This document shows, one piece after another, positions 1 through 7,646 of a stretch of 64,000 bases of DNA. The position numbers and the translations under genes are program-made. A model generated the notes under the pieces. The model was given only the letters and a program-made list of their open reading frames with translations. It was not told the origin of the DNA and did no database searches. The stretch covers positions 4,437,001 to 4,501,000 of the forward strand of contig NZ_CP118574.1 of the NCBI RefSeq assembly GCF_028898845.1. Direction: 5' to 3'. Every line of letters begins with the position of its first letter. Position 1 is the stretch's first letter. The DNA is from Streptomyces sp. WZ-12 (GTDB lineage: Bacteria > Actinomycetota > Actinomycetes > Streptomycetales > Streptomycetaceae).

Positions 1-1
1 C

Positions 2-292
2 CCGTTCCCCACCGGCGGCGACCACGCCAACGCCCAACTCCGGGAGATCCTGCGCATGATGACCGGCAATGTCATCGCCGACGCCTGCCGGGAGATCCCC
101 GCCATCGGCCCGAAGGTCGATCCCGGCACCGAGCGCGTCACCGACGCCCCGACCCTCGCCGACCTCCGCACCGCCATGTCCCACCTGGCCACCGCGACCA
201 CGTGGACGGCCAGGACCGCGCCAGCCGCCGCAGCCACGCCGACGGCCGAGGCCACCCCAACCGCCGCGCCGGACACCCCCGTTACCCCGTAG
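2..292 (+). CDS. NAD(P)H-dependent FMN reductase-like protein, C-terminal part
   Basis: The frame is open from the first bases of the window, so the gene starts upstream. About 96 residues are visible. The early part has a Gly-rich loop followed by an amphipathic helix ending in LREILRMM, which fits the late strand and helix of flavodoxin-fold NADPH-dependent FMN reductases, where a glycine-rich loop contacts the flavin. The last 40 residues are an Ala/Pro/Thr-rich tail with no predicted fold. Assignment to this family rests on a short segment and is tentative. Confidence 0.45.
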   Translation, partial: PFPTGGDHANAQLREILRMMTGNVIADACREIPAIGPKVDPGTERVTDAPTLADLRTAMSHLATATTWTARTAPAAAATPTAEATPTAAPDTPVTP

Positions 293-302
293 CGGCCACC
301 CC

Positions 303-1247
303 TCAAAACAACCCCTCCTGTTCCCCTCCCCGCCCCCTTCCGTGCTCCGCCGCCCATCGCACCGGCGCCGTCGTCACCGCTCCCCGGGCGGCGCCGAGCA
401 CCCACCCCGAGAGCAGCCGCGCGTCCAACACGGCGACCCCGCCGCCCCCACCGGCCCCCGCCAACCGCAGATACACATCGGCCCCCACCCCGGCCACGAC
501 CTCACCGACGACCTCCGCCCCGGCCGTCAGCCCGCCCACCTCCCCGACCTCGCCGGAAGCCGCTATCCGCGCCAGCCCGAACAGCTCCCCGTGGTCCACC
601 GGCTCGCACCCCACCGGCTCCAACGTCTCCGGCCAACCCGCCAACCCCCGTGCCACGCCGTGCAGTTGCGCCAGCTCGGCGGCCCGCTCCGGCCACGGCG
701 GCAGCGCCCCACGGGCCGCCCGCTTCGCCTCCTTCGCGAACCGGTCCGGGACCCCCAGCGCGCTCCCCAACAGCGCCTCCGCCCGCCGCGCCGCCATCAA
801 CGGCCCGCGCCCCAACCAGGCGTACGCCACCGCCCCCTGCTCCACCAGCCGCGCCGCCCCGCGCTCTTCGGCCGTGATCCCCACCTTGACCAGCCCGGGA
901 CCGAAGTACGCCAGATAGACGCCGTACGGGCGCGGATCATCGGCCATGGTGTCCGCCGCCACCGACCGCGACCGGTCCAACTGCGCACACCGCGGGCACT
1001 GGTCCTTGCCCCCCTCGCCCTCCAGCACCGCACCGTACGGACAGACGATCCACCGCCCGGCCCGCCGCACCCCCAGGCACCTCCGCTCCCCCACCGCCGC
1101 GAACGCCAGCGCCTTCCCCACCGGCAACGGGCTCACCCGCTCGGCATCCCGCTCCGCGCAGTACCAACCGAGCCGCTGGCCGAACCGCCCCACCGGCCCG
1201 GCCCCCGGCCCGCCGCCCGACCACCGCGGTCCCGTACATCGCCACAC
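303..1247 (-). CDS. DUF2797 domain-containing protein
   Basis: A protein of about 314 residues. It has a Cys-containing N-terminal half (WRCTG, WYCAER, CPYG and CPRCAQLD look like zinc-ligand pairs) followed by a GIY-YIG-like stretch (YGVYLAYFGPGLVKVGIT) typical of DUF2797 proteins. The frame stays open further upstream, but that extension is low-complexity. I chose the GTG at 1247, which gives the usual Val/Met-Trp-Arg-Cys beginning. The family function is unknown; a nucleic-acid-related role is suggested only by the zinc pairs and GIY-YIG resemblance. It converges with the flavodoxin-like gene at the window start. Confidence 0.75.
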   Translation of the reverse strand: MWRCTGPRWSGGGPGAGPVGRFGQRLGWYCAERDAERVSPLPVGKALAFAAVGERRCLGVRRAGRWIVCPYGAVLEGEGGKDQCPRCAQLDRSRSVAADTMADDPRPYGVYLAYFGPGLVKVGITAEERGAARLVEQGAVAYAWLGRGPLMAARRAEALLGSALGVPDRFAKEAKRAARGALPPWPERAAELAQLHGVARGLAGWPETLEPVGCEPVDHGELFGLARIAASGEVGEVGGLTAGAEVVGEVVAGVGADVYLRLAGAGGGGGVAVLDARLLSGWVLGAARGAVTTAPVRWAAEHGRGRGGEQEGLF

Positions 1248-1303
1248 ACCGTCAGCGTACGACCGCCCACTGACAACGCCCCCGCGCGCCGACCACCGCC
1301 CGG

Positions 1304-2353
1304 CTACCCCACGGCCGCCCGCGCCCCCTCCGGCTCCTGCTCCCGCTCGCCCTCCCCCCGGAACGTGGCCCGATAGGCCCGCGGCGACACCCCCAGCGCC
1401 ACCTGGAAGTGCTGCCGCAGCGACGCCGCCGTCCCGAACCCGGCCTCCGCCGCGATCCGGTCCACCGTCAGCCCGGTCTCCTCCAGCAACTGCCGCGCCC
1501 GCTCGACCCGTTGCTGGGTCATCCACTGCACCGGCGACATCCCCACCTCCTCCCGGAACCGCCGGGTGAAGGTCCGCACGCTCATCGCCTCCCGCGCCGC
1601 CAACTCCCGCAGGCTCAGCGGCCGGTCCAGATGCTCCAGCGCCCAGGCCCGCGCCGCGCCCGTCGACGACACCCGCGGCTCCGACACCGGCCGCCACACG
1701 TACTGCGCCTGTCCGCCCTCCCGGTGTGGCGGCACCACCGTCCGCCGCGCCACGTCATTGGCCACCGCCGCCCCGTGATCGCACCGCACCATGTGCAGGC
1801 AGAGATCCACCCCCGAGGCCACCCCCGCCGCCGTCAACACGTCCCCCTCGTCCGTGTACAGGACGTCGGCGTCCAGCTCGATCTGCGGGAACAACCGCCG
1901 GAAGTCGTCCACCGACCGCCAGTGCGTGGTGGCCCGCCGCCCGTCCAGCAGCCCCGCCGCGGCCAGCACGAACGCCCCCGTGCAGATCGACGCGATCCGC
2001 GTCCCCGGCCGGATCCGCGCGAGCGCGTCGGCCATCCCCGGGCTCAACCGCCCGTCCCGTTGCTCGGTCCCCGGGTCGTAGTCCACCGAGGACGCCGGCA
2101 GCACGACCGTGTCCGCGGTCGCCAACGCCTCCGGCCCGTGCGCCACGTTCACCGTGAAATCGGTGTCCGTCCGCACCTCCCCCGGCTGGAGCGCACACGT
2201 CACCAGCTCGTACAGCGGCTCCCCGGACGCCGACCTGGCCTCCCCGAAGATCCGGTGCACGATCCCCACCTCAATGGGCAGCATCCCCGGCCGCACCAAC
2301 ACCACCACCCGATGCCGCCGCCGCATCCCCCGCGCCACCCTCCGCACCCCCAT
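1304..2353 (-). CDS. GlxA-family transcriptional regulator (DJ-1/PfpI + AraC HTH)
   Basis: About 349 residues. The N-terminal DJ-1/PfpI-like domain carries the conserved nucleophile-elbow motif SICTGAF and the TTHW motif. The C-terminal AraC/XylS domain has two helix-turn-helix units (LSLRELAAREAMSVRTFTRRF, then DRIAAEAGFGTAASLRQHF). The start at 2353 has a close purine-rich site (GGAAGGGAAGGG); an ATG at 2326 is an alternative. It is divergent from the quinone reductase gene with about 130 bp between them, so it probably controls that gene. This is one of three GlxA regulators in the window. Confidence 0.85.
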   Translation of the reverse strand: MGVRRVARGMRRRHRVVVLVRPGMLPIEVGIVHRIFGEARSASGEPLYELVTCALQPGEVRTDTDFTVNVAHGPEALATADTVVLPASSVDYDPGTEQRDGRLSPGMADALARIRPGTRIASICTGAFVLAAAGLLDGRRATTHWRSVDDFRRLFPQIELDADVLYTDEGDVLTAAGVASGVDLCLHMVRCDHGAAVANDVARRTVVPPHREGGQAQYVWRPVSEPRVSSTGAARAWALEHLDRPLSLRELAAREAMSVRTFTRRFREEVGMSPVQWMTQQRVERARQLLEETGLTVDRIAAEAGFGTAASLRQHFQVALGVSPRAYRATFRGEGEREQEPEGARAAVG

Positions 2354-2480
2354 CCCTTCCCTTCCATAGCGGCCATGGTCCGGCCCTTGGCACGCCCCTG
2401 ACCACCCTTGGCCCGATCCTTCCACACACTGTCCATCGGGCCACTCGTTTCGCTCCCACCCGCGCCAGAAGGTGGACCCC

Positions 2481-3272
2481 ATGAAGGTCCTCTGGCTGTT
2501 CGCCCACCCCGATCACCGCTCCCTGAACGGCGCCCTCAAAACCGAGGGGCTGCGCACCCTCGAAGCCCACGGCCACCAGCACCAGGTCTCCGACCTCTAC
2601 GCGATGAAGTGGAACCCGCTGGTCGACGCCGCCGACTACGACCACGACCCGGCCGACCGCCTCCGGATCGGCGAGGCGTCCGAACGCGCCCACGCCACCG
2701 GCCACTTGAGCCCCGACATCGCGTCCGAACAGCAGAAGCTCGCCTGGGCCGACACCCTCGTCCTCCAGTTCCCCCTGTGGTGGTACGGCATGCCCGCCAT
2801 CCTCAAGGGCTGGTTCGACCGGGTCTTCGTCAAGGGCTTCGCCTTCGGCCACACCGACCCCGCCACCGGCCGCCCGCAGCGCTACGGCGAGGGCCCGCTC
2901 GCCGGCAGACGCGCCCTGGTCGTCGTCACCGCCGGCGCCCGCGCCGCCACCCTCGGCCCCCGCGGCGTCAACGGCGACCTCAACGACCTCCTCTTCCCCC
3001 TCCAACACGGCACCCTCTGGTACACCGGCATCGCCGTCGTCCCGCCCCTCCTCATCCCCGGCGCGGACCGCACCACCCCCGACGCCTACGCCACCGCCGC
3101 CACCCGTCTACGCCACCGCCTCCTCACCCTCCCCACCACCGACCCCCTCCCCTTCCGCCACCAAAACACCGGCGACTACGACGACAACCTCCTCCTCCAC
3201 CCCCACCTCACCCCCACGCCCCCCGGCCCCGCCGCCCACTACACCACCACCCCACCCCCGAACTCCCTTTAA
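2481..3272 (+). CDS. NAD(P)H dehydrogenase (quinone), flavodoxin fold
   Basis: About 263 residues. The N-terminus KVLWLFAHPDHRSLNGAL and the central VLQFPLWWYGMPAILKGWFDRVF are hallmarks of the MdaB/KefF/NQO1 flavodoxin-like family, which reduce quinones or other electrophiles with FMN/FAD and NAD(P)H in the cytoplasm. I chose ATG 2481 because AAGG lies 8 bases upstream; a GTG at 2472 in the same frame is too close to that site. The last 60 residues are Pro/Thr/His-rich and outside the fold. Its divergent GlxA neighbour suggests induction by a small-molecule stress signal. Confidence 0.85.
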   Translation: MKVLWLFAHPDHRSLNGALKTEGLRTLEAHGHQHQVSDLYAMKWNPLVDAADYDHDPADRLRIGEASERAHATGHLSPDIASEQQKLAWADTLVLQFPLWWYGMPAILKGWFDRVFVKGFAFGHTDPATGRPQRYGEGPLAGRRALVVVTAGARAATLGPRGVNGDLNDLLFPLQHGTLWYTGIAVVPPLLIPGADRTTPDAYATAATRLRHRLLTLPTTDPLPFRHQNTGDYDDNLLLHPHLTPTPPGPAAHYTTTPPPNSL

Positions 3273-3299
3273 CCACCCCCCACTTGAAAAACTCCCCCC

Positions 3300-4008
3300 A
3301 TGCCCACCAACCACCACCGCCACCACCGCCGCCCCCACCTCATCTCCGTCATCGGCAACAGCCCAGGCGTCGGCAAATCCACCCTCTGCCACTCCCTGGC
3401 CACCTGGCTCGCGGAAACCGGGGCCACCGTCGAGCACTTCGCCGAGGCCGACATCCTCACCCACCCCGCCTTCCGTCCCGTCGCCGAGGAATGCGCCGCC
3501 GCCCCACACACCGTCCGCCCCGAAACCCTGATCGCCGCCGCCCGCACCTACGTCACCGACGCCCGCGCCGCCGGCACCGACTTCCTCGTCACCGACGCCC
3601 TCCTCCCCTTCCTCCCCTCCCTCGTCGCCTGGGGCCACGACGAACCCGCCCTCGCCCGCTTCCTTGAGGACCTCGTCGCCGCCGTCCACCCCACCGAGGT
3701 CACCGTCGTCTACGTCCAGGACGACCCCGCCGCCGCCCGCCGCCGCCCTCCGCCGCGCCATCGACCGCGAGGGCCCCGCCTGGGAGGACTGGTACCTCAC
3801 CAAACTCGCCAACTCCCCCGGCACCAACGCCGTCCACGACCTCGACTCCGCCGCCGCCCACCTCCGCGCCGAAACCGCCCTCACCCGCCGCCTCCTCGCC
3901 ACCACCCCCTGGAACTTCCTCCCCCTCCACACCACCACCCGCACCGCCCCCCAAACCTTCACCCACACCCGCACCCTCCTAACCCCCCTCCTCAACCTGA
4001 CCCCTTGA
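3300..4008 (+). pseudogene. P-loop kinase-like gene with an internal frameshift
   Basis: The first ~145 codons encode a P-loop protein: LISVIGNSPGVGKSTLC near residues 14-30, then a Walker-B-like DFLVTDALL. The reading then turns into Arg/Pro nonsense, while the next frame continues a sensible protein (ALRRAIDREGPAWEDWYLTK, then RRLLATTPWNFLPL) to a stop at 4008. The switch falls in the GCC-repeat tract at about 3725-3760 and needs one base fewer, or two more, in this sequence. It is either a true mutation or an indel error in a repetitive C/G tract. The intact product would be about 235 residues; its substrate is not evident. Confidence 0.7.
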
Positions 4009-4086
4009 CCCCGCACTTGGCACCCGCCCCACAGAGACCGGCCAGCGGGACAAGGAGGTCACTAAGGAGTCACCGCCGCCCCGAAG

Positions 4087-4221
4087 CACGGCACCCCGAT
4101 CGAGCCGGGGAACCTCACCCGCAGGTGCGCGCTACGGGCTCGCGCCGGACTGCGGGTCATCCCGCCGCAGCACACCCGCCACACGCGCGGCTCGTTGCCG
4201 ATGGCCGTGAAAGTCCGCCCA
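4087..4221 (+). pseudogene. Relic of a phage-type tyrosine integrase C-terminus
   Basis: Reading from 4087, the translation contains GTPIEPGNLTRR, then AGLRVIPPQHTRHTRGSL. This matches the C-terminal catalytic part of actinobacterial integrases, where the equivalent text is GTPIEPRNLTRRF and RAGLRVI.LH.LRHT. The HxLRH box is degraded (the usual Leu-Arg became Thr-Arg), there is no start codon, and the catalytic Tyr region is lost. It lies about 150 bp from tRNA-Arg, where an integrase would sit if an element had used that tRNA as its attachment site. Confidence 0.7.
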
Positions 4222-4326
4222 AAGGGCGCACAGCCCTCGCCAGGTTCTTCTGCGCCGAGGCCGAAGGCGGGGCCGACACCGCCACCACGTAACCCCGTTC
4301 CCGCACTTCGCTGCCGTACCGCACGA

Positions 4327-4362
4327 CAAAGCCCCCGCCCGGAGAACCCGGCGGGGGCTTTG
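4327..4362 (-). terminator. Hairpin terminator downstream of tRNA-Arg
   Basis: A perfect 13-bp stem (CAAAGCCCCCGCC with its complement) and a 10-nt loop, with an AAA/TTT edge, directly after the 3' end of the tRNA on the minus strand. Confidence 0.8.
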
Positions 4363-4370
4363 ATCTGCTG

Positions 4371-4443
4371 TGCGCTCGGCAGGATTCGAACCTGCAACCT
4401 TCTGATCCGTAGTCAGATGCTCTATCCGTTAAGCTACGAGCGC
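4371..4443 (-). tRNA. tRNA-Arg (anticodon ACG)
   Basis: On the minus strand the sequence folds into a 73-nt cloverleaf. The acceptor GCGCTCG/CGAGCGC is perfect with discriminator A, the anticodon stem TCTGA/TCAGA holds loop CTACGGA (anticodon ACG), and the T-arm contains GGTTCGAATCC. CCA is not encoded. Confidence 0.97.
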
Positions 4444-4593
4444 TTGGCTTCCCGGCGGTTTTTCTTGCCGGTCGGCGTTGCGAGAACAACATTACATGAC
4501 CTGGGCCGTGAGGCGAAATCCGTTGCCCACACCCCCTCTGACCTGCGGAAATGATGATCAGGCGGGTGGGGAGGGGGTGTTGGGGGCGACGGG

Positions 4594-5307
4594 TCAGGCC
4601 GGCCAGGGGGAGTTCTCGATGATCTCGACGAAGTTCTGGCGGGTGTAGTCGGCTTCGAAGCGGTCCAGGACGTCGGCCTTGACGTTGCCGAAGGTGGTTT
4701 GGGGGCGGTGGGCCAGCCCGGCGTGGAAGGCGCGGAGGATGCGGCGCTTGAAGTCGGGGCGGGGGTGGGCGGCGATGACGGCCGCACGGGTTTCCTCGGG
4801 CAGGTCGGCGTAACCGATGCCGAGGACGTCGAGTTCGACGCCGGCGGTGACGAGGGCCACTTCGGGGGCCATGTGGTGCGGGATCTCCGGAGTGGTGTGC
4901 AGGGCGATGCCCTCCCAGACGAGCCGGGCGCGGTCTTCGGGGATGCCCCGGGCGGTGAGGAAGGCGCGGGCCTCGTCGGCGCCGTCGATCTCGAAGCGCT
5001 GCTGGGAGGTGCGGAACTTCCCGGTGAGACCGAGGTCGTGGAAGAGGGCGCCCACGTAGAGCAGCTCGGGGTCGAAGGTCAGGTGGTGCCGGAGGCCGTG
5101 GTGGGCGCCGAAGAGGTAGACGCGGTGGGAGTGGTGGTAGAGCAGGTCGTCGGTGAGGTCGCGGACGAGTTCGGTGGCCTCGCGGGCCAGGCGGCTGTCC
5201 GGGACGGGGATGCCGGCGAGGGTGGGCAGGTCCTGGGTGGGCCGGGTGCGGGGGCCCTCGTCGGCGGTCTTGTTGGACGGCTCGTTGGACGGCTCGTTGG
5301 TGGTCAT
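4594..5307 (-). CDS. HD-domain metal-dependent phosphohydrolase-like protein
   Basis: 237 residues with an HD domain. HSHRVYLF supplies the first metal His, LFHDLG the His-Asp doublet, and IALHTTPEI a downstream His. The layout resembles the cyanamide-hydratase/HD hydrolase group rather than the dNTPases. The N-terminus (first ~25 residues, with NEPSNEPSN) is a low-complexity repeat. It lies immediately downstream of a GlxA regulator gene on the same strand and probably shares its regulation. A second HD/GlxA pair occurs at 30.9-32.7 kb. The substrate is unknown. Confidence 0.8.
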   Translation of the reverse strand: MTTNEPSNEPSNKTADEGPRTRPTQDLPTLAGIPVPDSRLAREATELVRDLTDDLLYHHSHRVYLFGAHHGLRHHLTFDPELLYVGALFHDLGLTGKFRTSQQRFEIDGADEARAFLTARGIPEDRARLVWEGIALHTTPEIPHHMAPEVALVTAGVELDVLGIGYADLPEETRAAVIAAHPRPDFKRRILRAFHAGLAHRPQTTFGNVKADVLDRFEADYTRQNFVEIIENSPWPA

Positions 5308-5391
5308 GGGGCCAGGGTCGCGCCGTAGGGGGTGCGGGCGCCCGGTGTCTGTGGGACGAACGCCCCACAGATGGGGACATGGGGGCGGCGG

Positions 5392-6408
5392 TCAGCGGCT
5401 CGTCGTGTGGAAGCGGGCGCGGTAGGCGGAGGGGGTCACGCCGAGGCGGCGGAGGAAGAGGCGGCGGAGGGATTCGTCGGTGCCGATGCCGGTGCGGCGG
5501 GCGGTGGCGGTGGCGGTCTCGCCGTTGGCGAGGAGGGTCTGGGCGGCCTCCAGGCGGACGGCCTCGACGTAGCCGGCGGGGGTGGTGCCGGTGTGCTCGC
5601 GGAAGAGCCGGGTGAGGTGGCGGGGGCTGAGGCCGGCGCGGGCGGCCAGCGCGGTGTTGGAGTGGTCGGCGGCCGGGTCGGCGGCGATCGCGTCCAGGAG
5701 GGCGCGCAGCGCGTCGTGGCGGGGCCGCGGGGTGCGGGCGGGCACCGAGAACTGGGACTGGCCGCCCGGGCGCTGCATGAAGACCACCAGGTCGCGGGCG
5801 ACCTCGCGGCCCAGGTCGGGGCCCTCGTCGGCCTCCACGAGGGCGAGCGCGAGGTCGATGCCGGCGGAGACCCCGGCGGAGGTGAAGAGGTCGCCGTCGC
5901 GGACGTAGATCGCGTCGGGGTCGACGGTGAGGGTGGGGTGGCGGGCGGCGAGGGTGGCGGTGTGGCGCCAGTGGGTGGTGGCCCGCCGACCGTCCAACAA
6001 CCCGGCGCCGGCCAGCGCGAACGCCCCGGCGCAGACGGAGGCGACCCGGCGGGAGCGGCCGGCGAGGGCGCGGACCGCGTCCAGGAGGCCGGGCGGGAAG
6101 CGGCCCTGGGTGAGGTCCTCGGCGCCGGGGACGAGGACGGTGTCCAGGGGGTGGGCGGAGAGCTCCCGGACGCCCGCGTCGACGGCGAGACGAGTGCCGG
6201 AGGCGGTGGTGACGAGGTGGCCGTCGGGGGAGCACAGCCGGATCTCGTAGCGGCCGCCGAGGCGCGCGGCGACGCTGAAGACCTCCAACGGGCCGGTCAC
6301 ATCGAGCAGTCGGGCGCCCTCGAAGGCCAGCATGACGACGGTGCGGACGGCGGGGCCGCGCCGCCGGGACGCGGGCCGGGGCGGTGGCGGCGGGCTCGGC
6401 AGGGGCAT
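5392..6408 (-). CDS. GlxA-family transcriptional regulator (DJ-1/PfpI + AraC HTH)
   Basis: About 338 residues from the ATG at 6408. The DJ-1-like domain contains VVMLAFEGARLLDVTGP and SVCAGAF (Cys conserved), plus the TTHW motif. The AraC domain contains ALAARAGLSPRHLTRLFREH and ends near the C-terminus. The first ~15 residues are Pro/Ser-rich, and no good ribosome-binding site is visible before the ATG, so the start is uncertain. An HD-domain gene follows 84 bp downstream in the same direction. Confidence 0.8.
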   Translation of the reverse strand: MPLPSPPPPPRPASRRRGPAVRTVVMLAFEGARLLDVTGPLEVFSVAARLGGRYEIRLCSPDGHLVTTASGTRLAVDAGVRELSAHPLDTVLVPGAEDLTQGRFPPGLLDAVRALAGRSRRVASVCAGAFALAGAGLLDGRRATTHWRHTATLAARHPTLTVDPDAIYVRDGDLFTSAGVSAGIDLALALVEADEGPDLGREVARDLVVFMQRPGGQSQFSVPARTPRPRHDALRALLDAIAADPAADHSNTALAARAGLSPRHLTRLFREHTGTTPAGYVEAVRLEAAQTLLANGETATATARRTGIGTDESLRRLFLRRLGVTPSAYRARFHTTSR

Positions 6409-6510
6409 GGGCGGCAGCGTAGGCGGCGGGGCGGCGGCGCGGGAGCGGCCGCCGCGTCGCAGGGACCGGGGCGGGGCGGAAGATCCGCCCGGCCGTCGGA
6501 TCCGCCCACG

Positions 6511-6552
6511 CAAAAGCTCCGGGCCCGGTCGTGATCGACCGGGCCCGGAGCT
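6511..6552 (-). terminator. Strong hairpin terminator downstream of tRNA-Ser(GCU)
   Basis: A perfect 16-bp stem (AGCTCCGGGCCCGGTC with its complement) and a 6-nt loop, followed on the minus strand by TTTT, directly after the tRNA. Confidence 0.9.
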
Positions 6553-6563
6553 GAACGCACAAG

Positions 6564-6654
6564 CGGAGGCGGAGGGATTTGAACCCTCGATGGGCGGTAA
6601 AACCCAAACCGCATTAGCAGTGCGGCGCCATAGACCGGACTAGGCGACGCCTCC
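6564..6654 (-). tRNA. tRNA-Ser (anticodon GCU)
   Basis: A 91-nt class II tRNA on the minus strand. The acceptor is GGAGGCG/CGCCTCC with discriminator G, the anticodon loop CTGCTAA gives GCU, and there is a long variable arm and a T-loop GGTTCAAATCC. No CCA is encoded. Confidence 0.96.
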
Positions 6655-6932
6655 ACACACCCCTCATCGCGCGTGCGGCGCGATGCGGCGTGACCAGATG
6701 ATGACACAGCCCAGCGGCCCGTCACCAATCGCCCCCTACGGTACTAGGCCCGCGACCCACCCGGCAAAGACGTTCCTGCGGCGCAACGTCGCGGCCGGAA
6801 GGGCGTTAGAGAGACGGGGTCGCGCGGCCGCACGTGTCGTGCGCCCCCCGGCGCGTACGACCGCGTACCGCCGTCCCGTCCCGTGCGAGCCCGCGCATCC
6901 GGTGCGGCCGCACTCGCCCCCTGGAGCCCGTG

Positions 6933-7454
6933 ATGTCCCGTCGCCGGATCCCGTCCCGGTCGCTGTCCCTGTTCGTCGCCGCGGCCGCCGCCGTGTGCGC
7001 GCTGCCCGCGCTCGCCGTCGCGCCGGCCGCCTCCGCCGCCCCGATCCCGCTGCCCTACCACCACGACGACATCCGCTTCGACGACCTCCGCTTCATCGAC
7101 CTGCCGGCGCTCGGCGGGCCGCGCGGGGACCACCTCACGATCACCGTCACCGAGTCCGGGTCGGCGCGCACGGACGGCACGTTCGAGCTGCGCTGCCATC
7201 CGCGCGGCGGGAACCACTTCGCCGCGGGCCGCGCCTGCGACCGGCTGGACCGCATGACGCGCTGGGGCGAGGACCCGTTCGCGCCGGTGCCGCAGGGCGC
7301 CAAGTGCACGATGATGTACGGCGGTCCGGCGCGGGCGCACGTCGCCGGGGTGTGGGCGGGGCGGCCGGTCAACACCGTTTTCCGGCGCACCAACGGGTGT
7401 GAGATCGAACGCTGGGGCCGCTTCGAACCGATGCTCCCGTCGACCGTTTCCTGA
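6933..7454 (+). CDS. Subtilisin-inhibitor-like (SSI family) secreted protein
   Basis: 173 residues: a Sec signal peptide (Arg-rich start, hydrophobic core, ASA-A cleavage near residue 36), then an SSI domain. Four cysteines (88, 102, 125, 156) match the two disulfides of the family. The reactive loop after C125 reads CTMMYGG, which places Met127-Met128 at the P1-P1' bond by comparison with SSI (Met-Val there). The end motif NTVFRRTNGCEI is typical. The start has CTGGAG 6 bases upstream. SSI proteins inhibit serine proteases outside the cell and are common transglutaminase substrates in Streptomyces. Confidence 0.9.
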   Translation: MSRRRIPSRSLSLFVAAAAAVCALPALAVAPAASAAPIPLPYHHDDIRFDDLRFIDLPALGGPRGDHLTITVTESGSARTDGTFELRCHPRGGNHFAAGRACDRLDRMTRWGEDPFAPVPQGAKCTMMYGGPARAHVAGVWAGRPVNTVFRRTNGCEIERWGRFEPMLPSTVS

Positions 7455-7646
7455 CCCGGTTCGTGGCGGAGTAGCGCGCCAGGTCAGGACGAGGGGCACA
7501 TGTCGGGCGTGCGGTGAGTCGCGCCGGGGCGCGGCATTGCGGCGGGCGTCATCCGCCCCCGCCTCCCCGGCATGTGCCCGTAGACTCCATCCCAGCGACC
7601 CACCACGGTGGGTCGGCAAGGTGCGGTAACAGGGAGGAAGCGTCTC

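Noticed and set aside
4195..4554. Open frame across the tRNA-Arg gene
   Set aside because: It runs through the tRNA and its terminator and has no coding features beyond the integrase relic.
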